Of a stretch of 16,463 bases of DNA, positions 7,259 through 13,841 are shown in pieces; position 1 is the first letter of the stretch; each line of letters starts with the position of its first letter. The position numbers were made by a program, and so were the translations under genes. Origin of the DNA: JALHMQ01 sp964616395. GTDB taxonomy: Bacteria; Pseudomonadota; Gammaproteobacteria; Burkholderiales; Burkholderiaceae_F. Location of the stretch: contig CAZTUT010000061.1 of the NCBI GenBank assembly GCA_964616395.1, positions 1 to 16,463 on the forward strand. Reading direction: 5' to 3'. The notes beneath the pieces are model-generated. The model had not been told where the DNA came from. It was given only the letters and a program-made list of their open reading frames with translations, and did not search any database.

Positions 7259-8571
7259 GCCTGCAGCGCCGCCTGATTCTGTTCCTGCTGGCCTGCGCGC
7301 CGATCGTCTGGACGCTGGCGGCGCTGGTGTCGGTCGACCGGGCGCGCCACGAGATTGACGAGCTTTTTGATACCGAGATCATCCGCCTGTCACGTCAGGT
7401 GCAGTCCACCCTGACGGGCCTGAAGACGCCGGGATCGCCGGGCCCGCTGACGGGCGAGACCGGCGAGGCCGATCTGCGTGATCTGGCCATTGCGGTCTGG
7501 GATGCGAAAGGTCAGCTGCTGCTGGTTGACCGCGAAGGCGCGCAGTTGCCGCGTCGACCCGAGGCGGCAGGCTTCGTCGACATGATGATCGACGGCGCGC
7601 CCTGGCGCGTGTACTACCTGCAGTCGCCTGGCGGCGAGTGGCTGGTTGCGGCCGGCCAGAGCGTGCACGAGCGCGAAGAACTGGCCTGGAATCTGCTGGG
7701 TAGCCAGTTGCTGCCGTGGCTGGCGGTGCTGCCACTGCTGATGCTGGCGATGGCTTGGGCCGTACGGCGGGCAATGAAGCCGCTCCAGGCACTGACCATC
7801 GAACTGCAGGGTCGCGATGCCGACGATCTTCAGCCCGTGCCCGCCAGCCATGCACCCGAGGAGCTGCGGCCGCTGCTGACCGCGATGAACGGACTGTTCG
7901 CGCGCATTGAAGCCACGCTATCGCGCGAACGCCGGTTCACGGCCGATGCCGCGCATGAGCTCCGTACGCCGCTGGCTGTACTGCGCGCGCAGTGGGACGC
8001 GCTGCGTGTTGCTCCCGATGACGTGGGGCGGCGCGAAGCGGAGGCACGTCTCGGGCGTGGCCTGGACCGGCTGGACCGTGTTGTGACCCAGATGCTGGCG
8101 CTGTCGCGCCTCGATGCCACCGAACGCCTTCCGTCGGCAACCCCGGTCGCCTGGGCGCCCCTGCTGGAGCAAGCGCTCGGCGACGCGCTGCCGCTGGCCG
8201 ACCGCCGCCACATCGAACTTGCAGTGGAGGGGGAACCGTCGGACTTTGCGCTACAAGGCGATGCCGGCCTGCTGGCCGTGATGCTGCGCAACCTGCTGGA
8301 TAACGCGGTGCGCTACGCGCCCGAAGGCAGCACCGTGGTGCTGCGCTTCGCGCCGGGACGCCTTGCCGTGGAAAACGGCGGGCCGCCGCTGGCGCCGGAG
8401 GCGCTCGCCCGCCTTGGAGAGCGCTTCCGTCGCGCGGAAGGTCAATCCGAGACGGGCAGTGGCCTCGGCCTGTCGATCGCGCAGCGCGTGGCCGCACTGC
8501 ACGGGCTGCGGCTGCGCCACGGACCGCGTGCCGATGGCAGCGGCGTTGTGGCGACGGTCAGTTCGCTTTGA
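7255..8571 (+). CDS. sensor histidine kinase, QseC/TctE-like
   Basis: 438 residues. TM1 is about residues 6-26, a periplasmic sensor region of about 120 residues follows, and TM2 is about 152-170. The HisKA motif AAHELRTPL has phosphoacceptor His234. The HATPase domain has N-box NLLDNAVRYAP (346-356), a G1-like VENGGPP with Asn374 where Asp is usual, and the G2 box GSGLGLSI (401-408). The start is a GTG overlapping the regulator stop as GTGA, with AGGAG about 8 nt upstream. The short sensor domain has no recognisable ligand-binding signature. The 3' end overlaps the convergent TPR gene by 14 bp (8558-8571). Its membrane placement and pairing suggest it detects an envelope or extracellular signal; the signal is unknown. 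Confidence 0.92.
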   Translation: MSLQRRLILFLLACAPIVWTLAALVSVDRARHEIDELFDTEIIRLSRQVQSTLTGLKTPGSPGPLTGETGEADLRDLAIAVWDAKGQLLLVDREGAQLPRRPEAAGFVDMMIDGAPWRVYYLQSPGGEWLVAAGQSVHEREELAWNLLGSQLLPWLAVLPLLMLAMAWAVRRAMKPLQALTIELQGRDADDLQPVPASHAPEELRPLLTAMNGLFARIEATLSRERRFTADAAHELRTPLAVLRAQWDALRVAPDDVGRREAEARLGRGLDRLDRVVTQMLALSRLDATERLPSATPVAWAPLLEQALGDALPLADRRHIELAVEGEPSDFALQGDAGLLAVMLRNLLDNAVRYAPEGSTVVLRFAPGRLAVENGGPPLAPEALARLGERFRRAEGQSETGSGLGLSIAQRVAALHGLRLRHGPRADGSGVVATVSSL

Positions 8572-9211
8572 GCCGCCCCATCAGCGCGCGGACCTCCTCG
8601 CGCCGGCCGGTGTCGGCAATCTGGCGGCCGGGGCGCGGTGGCGCCTGCAGCGCCTTCTCCAGATAGGCCAGTGCCTGCTCGGACTGCTTGGTCTCCACCA
8701 GGTACTCGGCGTAGAAGAAATTGGGATCGATTCCCTGCGGATTCACTGCCAGCGCCCTTTGCAGCAGGTCCTTGGCCTTGGCCTTGTCGCCGAAACCGAT
8801 CGGCCAGCCCGGCACCTTGTAGTACAGCACGCCAAGGCTGTTGTAGGCCGAGCCCTCCAGCGCCTTGGCATCGATCTCGATCGCCTGCTCGTACAGACCC
8901 TTGGCCTGCTTCACCAGCCCGAGCGCACCCAGCCCACCGCGCTCGCCCGCCAGCGAGCTGACGATGATTCCTTCCCACACCAGCGGCTCGGCGCGCCCGG
9001 GGAAGCGCGTGCTCGTTTCGTGGGCCTTGGCGGCCAGTGCCTCGAAGCGCTTTTCGCGCTCGCTGGCTGGCGTCTGATAACGAATGACCTCCCAGTCGCG
9101 CTGCAGGGCGGTCACGGCGTCGTCGACCGGTGCGGCGCTGGCGGGCAGCGGCACCAGCGCTGCACAGGCAAGGGTAAGGCCCAGGCTCAGTAGATGTCGT
9201 CTCGGATTCAT
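8558..9211 (-). CDS. exported TPR-repeat protein
   Basis: 217 residues with a cleavable signal peptide: MNPRRH followed by a hydrophobic stretch to about residue 27, ending PASAAP. The mature part has TPR-like helices (KQAKGLYEQAIEIDAKALEGSAYNSLGVLYY, then DKAKAKDLLQRALAVNP and QSEQALAYLEKALQAPP). It resembles the TRAP-transporter TatT-like periplasmic TPR group, but no transporter genes are nearby, so I give no specific function. It starts 12 bp after the SDR gene and is the last gene of the five-gene operon. It may be an accessory envelope factor or a passenger. It ends tail to tail with, and overlapping, the sensor kinase gene. Confidence 0.8.
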   Translation of the reverse strand: MNPRRHLLSLGLTLACAALVPLPASAAPVDDAVTALQRDWEVIRYQTPASEREKRFEALAAKAHETSTRFPGRAEPLVWEGIIVSSLAGERGGLGALGLVKQAKGLYEQAIEIDAKALEGSAYNSLGVLYYKVPGWPIGFGDKAKAKDLLQRALAVNPQGIDPNFFYAEYLVETKQSEQALAYLEKALQAPPRPGRQIADTGRREEVRALMGRLKAN

Positions 9212-9223
9212 TCTCGGGCTCCT

Positions 9224-9973
9224 TCAGTTCACGGGGGTCAGGTGACGGCGGTGGCGAGTAAAGCTGCGATCCAGCGCAGCGCCGAGCACACCGTTGACGC
9301 GTACGGCCAGGCGCTCGGGGAAACCAACGAAGCGTTCGGCCGCTTCGCTCTCGATCAAGGTCAGCAACGCCGAGGCCACCGCCTCGGGCGTATCCATTGC
9401 GGTGCCTGTGGCATGGTTGTAGGCCTCCACGGCGCCATCGTTGAAACCGGTGCGCGTGCTGCGCGGCCCAAGAATCTGCACCCGCACCCGCGAGTCGGCC
9501 AGTTCGCGCCGCAGCGCCTCGGCGAAGCCGTGCAGGCCCGCCTTGCTCGCGCCATAGACGGAAAACCCAGGCAGGCCGATGCGCCCAAGGGCGGAGCCGA
9601 CGAAGACGATCTGCGCCCGGTCCCGGGTCATCAGCGCAGGCAGCAGCGCCTGCGTCAACAACATCGGTGCCACGAGATTGGTGGCGACAATGTCCTGCAG
9701 GCGCTGCGGCGGCAGTGCGGTCAGCGCGCCGAAGCCTGGTACCCCGGCCGCGTGCACGACGACGTTGGCCTCGAAACGCTCGGCAGCGGCAACGGTGTCT
9801 GCCCGCCCGCCGTCGGTGGTCAGGTCAGCCTGCACCCACGTCTGGCCCGGCGGCCCGGCGCGGCGGCCAACGCCAAGCACCTGGGCACCGGCGGCGCGCA
9901 ACTGCGCCGCCATCGCCTGTCCGATGCCGCCGGCCGCGCCGGTCAGCAGCACGCGCGCGTCAGCGGCCTTCAT
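9224..9973 (-). CDS. short-chain dehydrogenase/reductase (SDR)
   Basis: 249 residues, classical SDR size. The Rossmann fold begins with TGAAGGIG (11-18); ADLTT near 49-53 is the adenine-binding turn; HAAG (74-77) replaces the usual NNAG; the catalytic residues are Asn99, Ser127, Tyr140 and Lys144 (YGASK). Arg37/Arg38 after the second strand suggests NADP(H) preference (inference). The reaction is an alcohol/carbonyl interconversion on an unknown substrate. Its start ATG overlaps the HDO stop as ATGA (9970-9973), so it is likely co-translated with the diiron oxidase and acts on the same intermediate. The C-terminal basic tail (RSFTRHRRHL) resembles the membrane-associated tails of some SDRs, but this is weak. 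Confidence 0.88.
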   Translation of the reverse strand: MKAADARVLLTGAAGGIGQAMAAQLRAAGAQVLGVGRRAGPPGQTWVQADLTTDGGRADTVAAAERFEANVVVHAAGVPGFGALTALPPQRLQDIVATNLVAPMLLTQALLPALMTRDRAQIVFVGSALGRIGLPGFSVYGASKAGLHGFAEALRRELADSRVRVQILGPRSTRTGFNDGAVEAYNHATGTAMDTPEAVASALLTLIESEAAERFVGFPERLAVRVNGVLGAALDRSFTRHRRHLTPVN

Positions 9974-10668
9974 GCCACCACCGCCTCGTCGAGCAGTCGG
10001 GCCGCAGCCTGCGGCAACGGCCGCGGCAATTCGCGGAAAACGTCGCCATACAGGCGGAAGAAGGCTCGCGCCGCGTGCACGATCGCAGCCTGATCGGCCG
10101 GGTCGTCGATGCGGTCCATCAGCAGCGCGAAGTGCGCGGTGTGCTCCTGATCGAGCGTTCCGTGGCTGCGCAGGTAACTGAAGGCCGCATCGGGCAGCCC
10201 CAGCGGCTTCTGGATCGCGTCAGCGGCCATCAGCGCCAGCGAGACACTCGTCCCTTCGAGCACATGGACCATGCCGAAGAAACCGAGAGGATTGCCGCGC
10301 GCGATCGTGTCGTACGCGTAGGCCACCATGACTTCGGTTGCGTGGCCGGGGCGGCCGTGGCGCACGCTTGCGGCGTTGCCGCCGCAGGCTGCGATGTCGT
10401 TGAGGATCCACTCGTCGTGACCGGCCTCCTCGGCGATGTACTCGTCGAGCGGTCCGCGCAGCCACGCATGGCGGTCGGGCAGCGCTGCCTGCGTTGCCTG
10501 CAGCAGCGGCACCGTGTGCCTGACGTGGTGATAGGCCTCGGTCAGAAAGGCGATGTAGCTGGGCAGCGAGACCTCGCCGCGCTGCAGCGCGCCCTGAATG
10601 ATGGGGGTCGCCAGCAGATCCATCCGCGCGGCGGCGGTCTGCTGAAGCAAGGTGGCGTGGAAGCTCAT
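9970..10668 (-). CDS. heme-oxygenase-like diiron oxidase (HDO), UndA/TenA-like
   Basis: 232 residues, all-helical, of the iron-containing redox enzyme/TenA-like superfamily. It shows the ligand pattern expected of heme-oxygenase-like diiron oxidases: Glu44 in FLTEAYHHV, Glu81-x2-His84 in EEAGHDEW, Glu138 in HVLEGTS, and His169-x3-Asp173-x2-His176 in SHGTLDQEH. That is seven potential carboxylate and imidazole ligands for two irons. TenA-type thiaminases lack this set, so an O2-activating oxidase is favoured. Known HDOs (UndA, BesC, SznF) cleave or oxidise fatty acids, amino acids or N-hydroxylated substrates. The start ATG at 10668 overlaps the ligase stop (ATGA), and the stop overlaps the SDR start. 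A longer in-frame upstream stretch (to 11073) lies inside the ligase gene in another frame and is not used. Confidence 0.85.
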   Translation of the reverse strand: MSFHATLLQQTAAARMDLLATPIIQGALQRGEVSLPSYIAFLTEAYHHVRHTVPLLQATQAALPDRHAWLRGPLDEYIAEEAGHDEWILNDIAACGGNAASVRHGRPGHATEVMVAYAYDTIARGNPLGFFGMVHVLEGTSVSLALMAADAIQKPLGLPDAAFSYLRSHGTLDQEHTAHFALLMDRIDDPADQAAIVHAARAFFRLYGDVFRELPRPLPQAAARLLDEAVVA

Positions 10669-11948
10669 GCGGGTATTGACTCCAGTTGAAGTTCGTCGGC
10701 GTGCAGCGCATGAATGGCCGTGCGCTGCGGGCGGCCGTTGGAGGTCGCCAGACCGGTCGCGGCGCTGAAAGCGGCGCGGCCCTCGGTCCAGCGGGCGATG
10801 CGGGCATAGTCGGGAAGGTGCGCGTTGGCCGCCGCCACGGCAGCGGCCAGATCGGCACCGGGCCGCGTAGGCCAGAGAACGGCGCTCAGCGTCGGCTGGC
10901 CGTCGCCGAAGACCACCGCCTGTCCGACCGCCGGATGCTGGCGTAGCGCAGTCTCGACCCACTCGGGGCTGACGTTGCGTCCATAGGAAGTGATCAACAG
11001 GTTCTTCTTGCGGCCATCGATCCAGACGAATCCGTCGGCATCGATGCGGCCGAGGTCGCCGCTCGGCCACCACGCAGGAACCGGCGCCGGCTCACCGAGA
11101 TAGCCGGAGAACAGCGCGCCTGCCACTTCGATTTCGCCGTCGGCGGCCACGCGCAGGCGAGCATGCGGTAGCGCGCGGCCAACACTGCCTGCGCGCAAAG
11201 CCCCGGGCAGGTTGAGCGTCTGAACCGAGGCCCCTTCCGACAGCCCATAGCCCTCGGCCACGGGCACGCCCAGGTCCCATGCCGCCTGCACCAGCGGCGC
11301 ACCTACCGCGGCACCGCCAACGGCTGCAAGCTTCAGCGTGGCGGGGGCACGTTGACCCGTCTGTATCAACCAGCCGACCCACGCACGCAGCATCTGCGGC
11401 AACAGGATCAGGCTTTCGACCGCGTGGCGGCGTACCGCCGAGTCCAGCACCGAAGGATCGAAGCTCGACGAGCCCGTCAGCCCGACTTCCGCCAGAGGCA
11501 GCGAAACCACCTCGACACCGTGGCGACGCGGCGCCAGCAGCCCTGCGATGTTCTCAAGCAAAACGGCAAACGGCAGCGCATTGAGGTGACGCCCGATGCT
11601 CAGGGGCGCCATCGCTTCGATCAGGCCATCGGCTACGGCGTCCATCGCTGCAGCCGCCAGACACACGCCCTTAGGCGCACCGGTGGTCCCAGACGTAAAT
11701 GTGATCTTTATGGTCCCCGCGGGCATGGGCACCGGCGCGAAGGGCAGTCGCTCCACGCCTTGCGCCGTGACCAGCGTGTCGACGCCGGCGGATTGGAGCG
11801 CATGAGCACGCTGCGCTGGCGTGAAGAACAGAGGCAGCGGGACGTGCACGACGCCCTCGGCTGTGGCCGCCGCATCGAGGTTGACGAAGTCCGGGCCGTT
11901 GTCCAGCAACGTGGCCAGCACGCGGGTCCCGGCCGGCAGCCCGATCAT
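10665..11948 (-). CDS. short AMP-binding acyl-activating ligase (ANL family)
   Basis: 427 residues. The nucleotide-binding A3 motif is TFTSGTTGAPKG (83-94); AEGYGLSEG (231-239) is A5; SGDLGRID (296-303) with WIDGRKKNLLITSYGRNVSPEW is A7/A8. The C-terminal A10 region reads TSNGRPQR, with Arg406 where the adenylation-half-reaction Lys is usual. The frame opens at MIGLPAGTRVLATLLDNGPDF, so 40-60 residues of the usual ANL N terminus are missing. The enzyme probably makes an acyl-AMP, perhaps passed on as a thioester, from a fatty or aryl acid; no carrier-protein gene is visible. ATG 11948 is chosen because it overlaps the upstream stop (ATGA, 11945-11948); the frame remains open upstream to 12041, but those residues do not resemble ANL sequence. 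Confidence 0.85.
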   Translation of the reverse strand: MIGLPAGTRVLATLLDNGPDFVNLDAAATAEGVVHVPLPLFFTPAQRAHALQSAGVDTLVTAQGVERLPFAPVPMPAGTIKITFTSGTTGAPKGVCLAAAAMDAVADGLIEAMAPLSIGRHLNALPFAVLLENIAGLLAPRRHGVEVVSLPLAEVGLTGSSSFDPSVLDSAVRRHAVESLILLPQMLRAWVGWLIQTGQRAPATLKLAAVGGAAVGAPLVQAAWDLGVPVAEGYGLSEGASVQTLNLPGALRAGSVGRALPHARLRVAADGEIEVAGALFSGYLGEPAPVPAWWPSGDLGRIDADGFVWIDGRKKNLLITSYGRNVSPEWVETALRQHPAVGQAVVFGDGQPTLSAVLWPTRPGADLAAAVAAANAHLPDYARIARWTEGRAAFSAATGLATSNGRPQRTAIHALHADELQLESIPA

Positions 11949-12556
11949 TCCGCGCTCCGACGACGCGAAAGCGCCTGCATTGCCGGCTCGATGGCGCCAG
12001 CCAGCACCACCGGATGGTGCTCGTAGTAGCTGCCCCAGCATGCCGCCTCGTCGCCGAGCAGCGCCGGCGAGGCCACACCGAGCGCTTGCGGCGCGATGCC
12101 CAGCCTAAGGAACAGATGGCGCAGTTCCTCGGTGAGGGTGCTTACCACCCAGCGAAAGCCATGACTCGCCAGCAGGGGCGCCAGTTGCAGCACCAGCTTG
12201 CGGCCCTCGCCCGCACGGTCGGATGCGAGGTGGCCGACCTCGACAATCTGCGAGCGAGGTGCCCCCAGCAGATCGTCGGCAGGTCGGCTGAGATAGCGCT
12301 CGAGAAAGAAAGCGCCGCTCTCGCCGGGCCGGAATCCGGCCGCTGCGACCAGGACACCCCCGGCATCGCGTCGCGCCACCAGCACCGGCGCGAGCCGTGC
12401 GACCTCGGCGCCGTAGCGCTCGCGGTAGATGCGGGTGATAAAGCGCTCAACCTCGGCACGCGCTGGGTGGCTTGTCGTGACAATCGACAAGCGGTTCGCC
12501 GTCGCGTCGGGGGTTGAGGACAGGGTGTGGGTGCTCAGTGCAGGCATGTCCCGCAT
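11945..12556 (-). CDS. 'thermostable hemolysin' family protein, GNAT/AHL-synthase-like acyltransferase fold
   Basis: 203 residues with the blocks I associate with the T_hemolysin family (named after a Vibrio protein): EVERFITRIYRERYGA, GFRPGESGAFFLERYLSRP (75-92), IVEVGHLAS (104-112), GFRWVVSTLTEELRHLFLRLGI (133-154) and WGSYYEHHPVVLAG (174-187). No signal peptide or transmembrane segment is visible, so a pore-forming toxin role is unlikely. The order of an acidic strand motif, an 'IVEVGxLA' strand, and a helix before a 'FxRLGI' strand recalls GNAT and LuxI-type acyltransferases (inference). It leads the operon, so acyl transfer using the ligase-activated acid is my best guess. ATG 12556 has GGACAAG before it; ATG 12547 is an alternative start. 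Confidence 0.78.
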   Translation of the reverse strand: MRDMPALSTHTLSSTPDATANRLSIVTTSHPARAEVERFITRIYRERYGAEVARLAPVLVARRDAGGVLVAAAGFRPGESGAFFLERYLSRPADDLLGAPRSQIVEVGHLASDRAGEGRKLVLQLAPLLASHGFRWVVSTLTEELRHLFLRLGIAPQALGVASPALLGDEAACWGSYYEHHPVVLAGAIEPAMQALSRRRSAE

Positions 12557-12570
12557 CTTGTCCGGGCGGG

Positions 12571-12587
12571 ATTAACGCAGCATTAAG
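12571..12587 (-). promoter_or_regulatory. PmrA/QseB-type direct-repeat operator upstream of the operon
   Basis: The minus strand reads CTTAATGCTGCGTTAAT, i.e. CTTAAT-N5-GTTAAT. The repeat period is 11 bp, as for OmpR-family dimers, and it differs from the PmrA consensus CTTAAT-N5-CTTAAT by one base. It is 14 bp upstream of the first operon ATG. If it serves as an activator site over the -35 region, transcription would begin near the start codon (a leaderless or very short leader); otherwise it may be a repressor site. Confidence 0.5.
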
Positions 12588-12637
12588 GAACTGTTGGACC
12601 GGCCAAAATCCGAAATCGCGCATACGAGCGTGGAAAT

Positions 12638-12660
12638 CCGGCATGCTTTCGCTTTGCCGG
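12638..12660. repeat. inverted repeat upstream of gmk
   Basis: CCGGCA (12638-12643) and TGCCGG (12655-12660) are perfect inverted arms around an 11-nt spacer. It lies in the 158-bp divergent region between the operon and gmk and could be a leader hairpin or a chance palindrome in GC-rich DNA. No clear gmk promoter or strong ribosome-binding site is seen. Confidence 0.3.
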
Positions 12661-12714
12661 CGGCTGTCGGGTCACCGTTCTCGACGTAACCGTCTCTTGT
12701 CTGAAACCAATGTC

Positions 12715-13520
12715 ATGACGACTCCTCCACTAGCCACCGCCAGCCTCACCGCAGGCAACCTGTTCATGGTCGTCGCCCCCTCGGGCGCCGGCAAGTCCAC
12801 GCTGGTCAANNNNNNNNNNNNNNNNNNNNNNNNNNNNNNNNNNNNNNNNNNNNNNNNNNNNNNNNNNNNNNNNNNNNNNNNNNNNNNNNNNNNNNNNNNN
12901 NNNNNNNNNGCAACCTGTTCATGGTCGTCGCCCCCTCGGGCGCCGGCAAGTCCACGCTGGTCAACGCGCTGCTGGCGCGCGATCCGGCGATTTCGCTGTC
13001 GGTGTCCTACACCACGCGGCCGCCACGGCCCGGCGACCAGAACGGCCGCGAGTACCACTTTGTCTCGGTCGAGGAGTTCAAGGCGCGACGCGCCCGCGGC
13101 GAGTTCCTGGAAAGCGCCGAGGTACATGGCAACTTCTATGCAACGAGCCGGGTCTGGATCGAGGAGCGTGTGCAGGCGGGCGGCGACGTGCTGCTCGAAA
13201 TCGACTGGCAGGGAGCGCGCCAGGTCAAGACGGTGTTTCCGGAGTCGATCGGCGTTTTCATCCTGCCGCCGTCGATCGAGGCGCTGGCCGACCGGCTGCG
13301 CAAGCGCGGTCAGGACAGCGAGGCGGTCATCACGCGCCGGCTGCTGGCCGCCGGCAGCGAGATCGCCCACGCGCCCGAGGCTGACTACGTGATCATCAAC
13401 GAGGACTTCGAGCTTGCCCTGCAGCAGCTCACGGCCATCGTCACCGCCACCCGGTTGCGCTATGGCAGTCAGGCGGCGCGTCACCACGATCTGTTCGGCG
13501 CGCTGGGAATTCCGCTCTGA
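12715..13520 (+). CDS. gmk: guanylate kinase, interrupted by an assembly gap
   Basis: Guanylate kinase phosphorylates GMP to GDP with ATP, feeding GTP and ppGpp synthesis. The ATG at 12715 opens MTTPPLATASL and reads through the P-loop APSGAGKST (residues 21-29). A run of 100 N then starts, and the same 55 bp reappear at 12910 in another frame. Joining 12715-12809 to 12965-13520 gives 651 bp, i.e. 216 residues plus stop, near the usual 205-210. The joined protein has SYTTRPPRPGD, EYHF, LEIDWQGARQV and RLLAAGSEI, all family hallmarks. So the gene is almost certainly intact in the organism and the frameshift is an assembly artefact. It precedes rpoZ by 58 bp and spoT, the common gmk-rpoZ-spoT unit. 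Confidence 0.95.
12755..12809 (+). repeat. first copy of 55-bp duplication flanking the N gap
   Basis: Identical to 12910-12964, and it ends exactly where the N run begins. It codes for the gmk P-loop region. Confidence 0.97.
12810..12909. other. assembly gap of 100 N
   Basis: Exactly 100 N, a standard placeholder length for a gap of unknown size. It is flanked on both sides by the same 55 bp, which indicates two contigs overlapping at their ends rather than missing sequence. Confidence 0.97.
12910..12964 (+). repeat. second copy of 55-bp duplication flanking the N gap
   Basis: Begins at the first base after the N run and repeats 12755-12809 exactly. Coding for gmk then continues from 12965 in the frame that ends at 13520. 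Confidence 0.97.
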
Positions 13521-13547
13521 TCGGCCCGCGGCGACCGCGTCTGCGGT

Positions 13548-13553
13548 TAGAAT
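13548..13553 (+). promoter_or_regulatory. possible -10 element upstream of rpoZ
   Basis: TAGAAT lies 25 bp before the rpoZ ATG in the gmk-rpoZ gap. No matching -35 hexamer is found at 16-18 bp, so this is a weak candidate for an internal promoter. Confidence 0.25.
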
Positions 13554-13578
13554 CCGTCAACCTTTTCAAGGACTTCCC

Positions 13579-13782
13579 ATGGCCCGCATCACCGTCGAAG
13601 ATTGCCTGAAGCAGATCCCCAACCGTTTCCAGCTGGCGCTGGCCGCCGCTTATCGCGCACGCCAGCTTGCTCAGGGGCATTCGCCGAAGATCGAAACCAA
13701 GGACAAGCCGCCGGTTGCCGCGCTGCGCGAGATTGCCGCGGGCAAGGTCGGCATCGAGATGCTGCGCAAGGTTCCCACCTGA
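13579..13782 (+). CDS. rpoZ: RNA polymerase omega subunit
   Basis: 67 residues: MARITVEDCLKQIPNRFQLALAAAYRARQL, then the KPPVAALREIAAGKVG segment, which matches the omega family (the 'KxxVxALREIAxGxI' block). Omega latches onto the beta' subunit, aids RNA polymerase assembly and forms part of a ppGpp-binding site in proteobacteria. AAGGA (13568-13572) lies 6 nt before the ATG. Omega is usually somewhat longer (E. coli 91), but betaproteobacterial forms of 67-70 residues are normal. It sits between gmk and spoT, linking the polymerase subunit that senses ppGpp to the enzyme that makes and degrades it. Confidence 0.96.
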   Translation: MARITVEDCLKQIPNRFQLALAAAYRARQLAQGHSPKIETKDKPPVAALREIAAGKVGIEMLRKVPT

Positions 13783-13841
13783 GCACCTGGCATGCGCTAG
13801 GGGAACCTCCGGTCCGTTCCGACTGACCAACGTGTTCCCCC

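Noticed and set aside
9970..10668. TenA thiaminase or PqqC assignment for the oxidase
   Set aside because: The diiron HxxxDxxH and ExxH ligand motifs favour an HDO, and no thiamine or PQQ genes are nearby.
9970..11073. Longer version of the HDO starting at 11073
   Set aside because: The extra 135 codons overlap the ligase gene out of frame and look like shadow sequence; the ATGA-coupled ATG at 10668 begins where family similarity begins.
12810..12909. Transposon or real insertion splitting gmk
   Set aside because: The interruption is exactly 100 N flanked by a 55-bp identical overlap. Target-site duplications of common IS elements are much shorter, and a disrupted essential gmk is unlikely.
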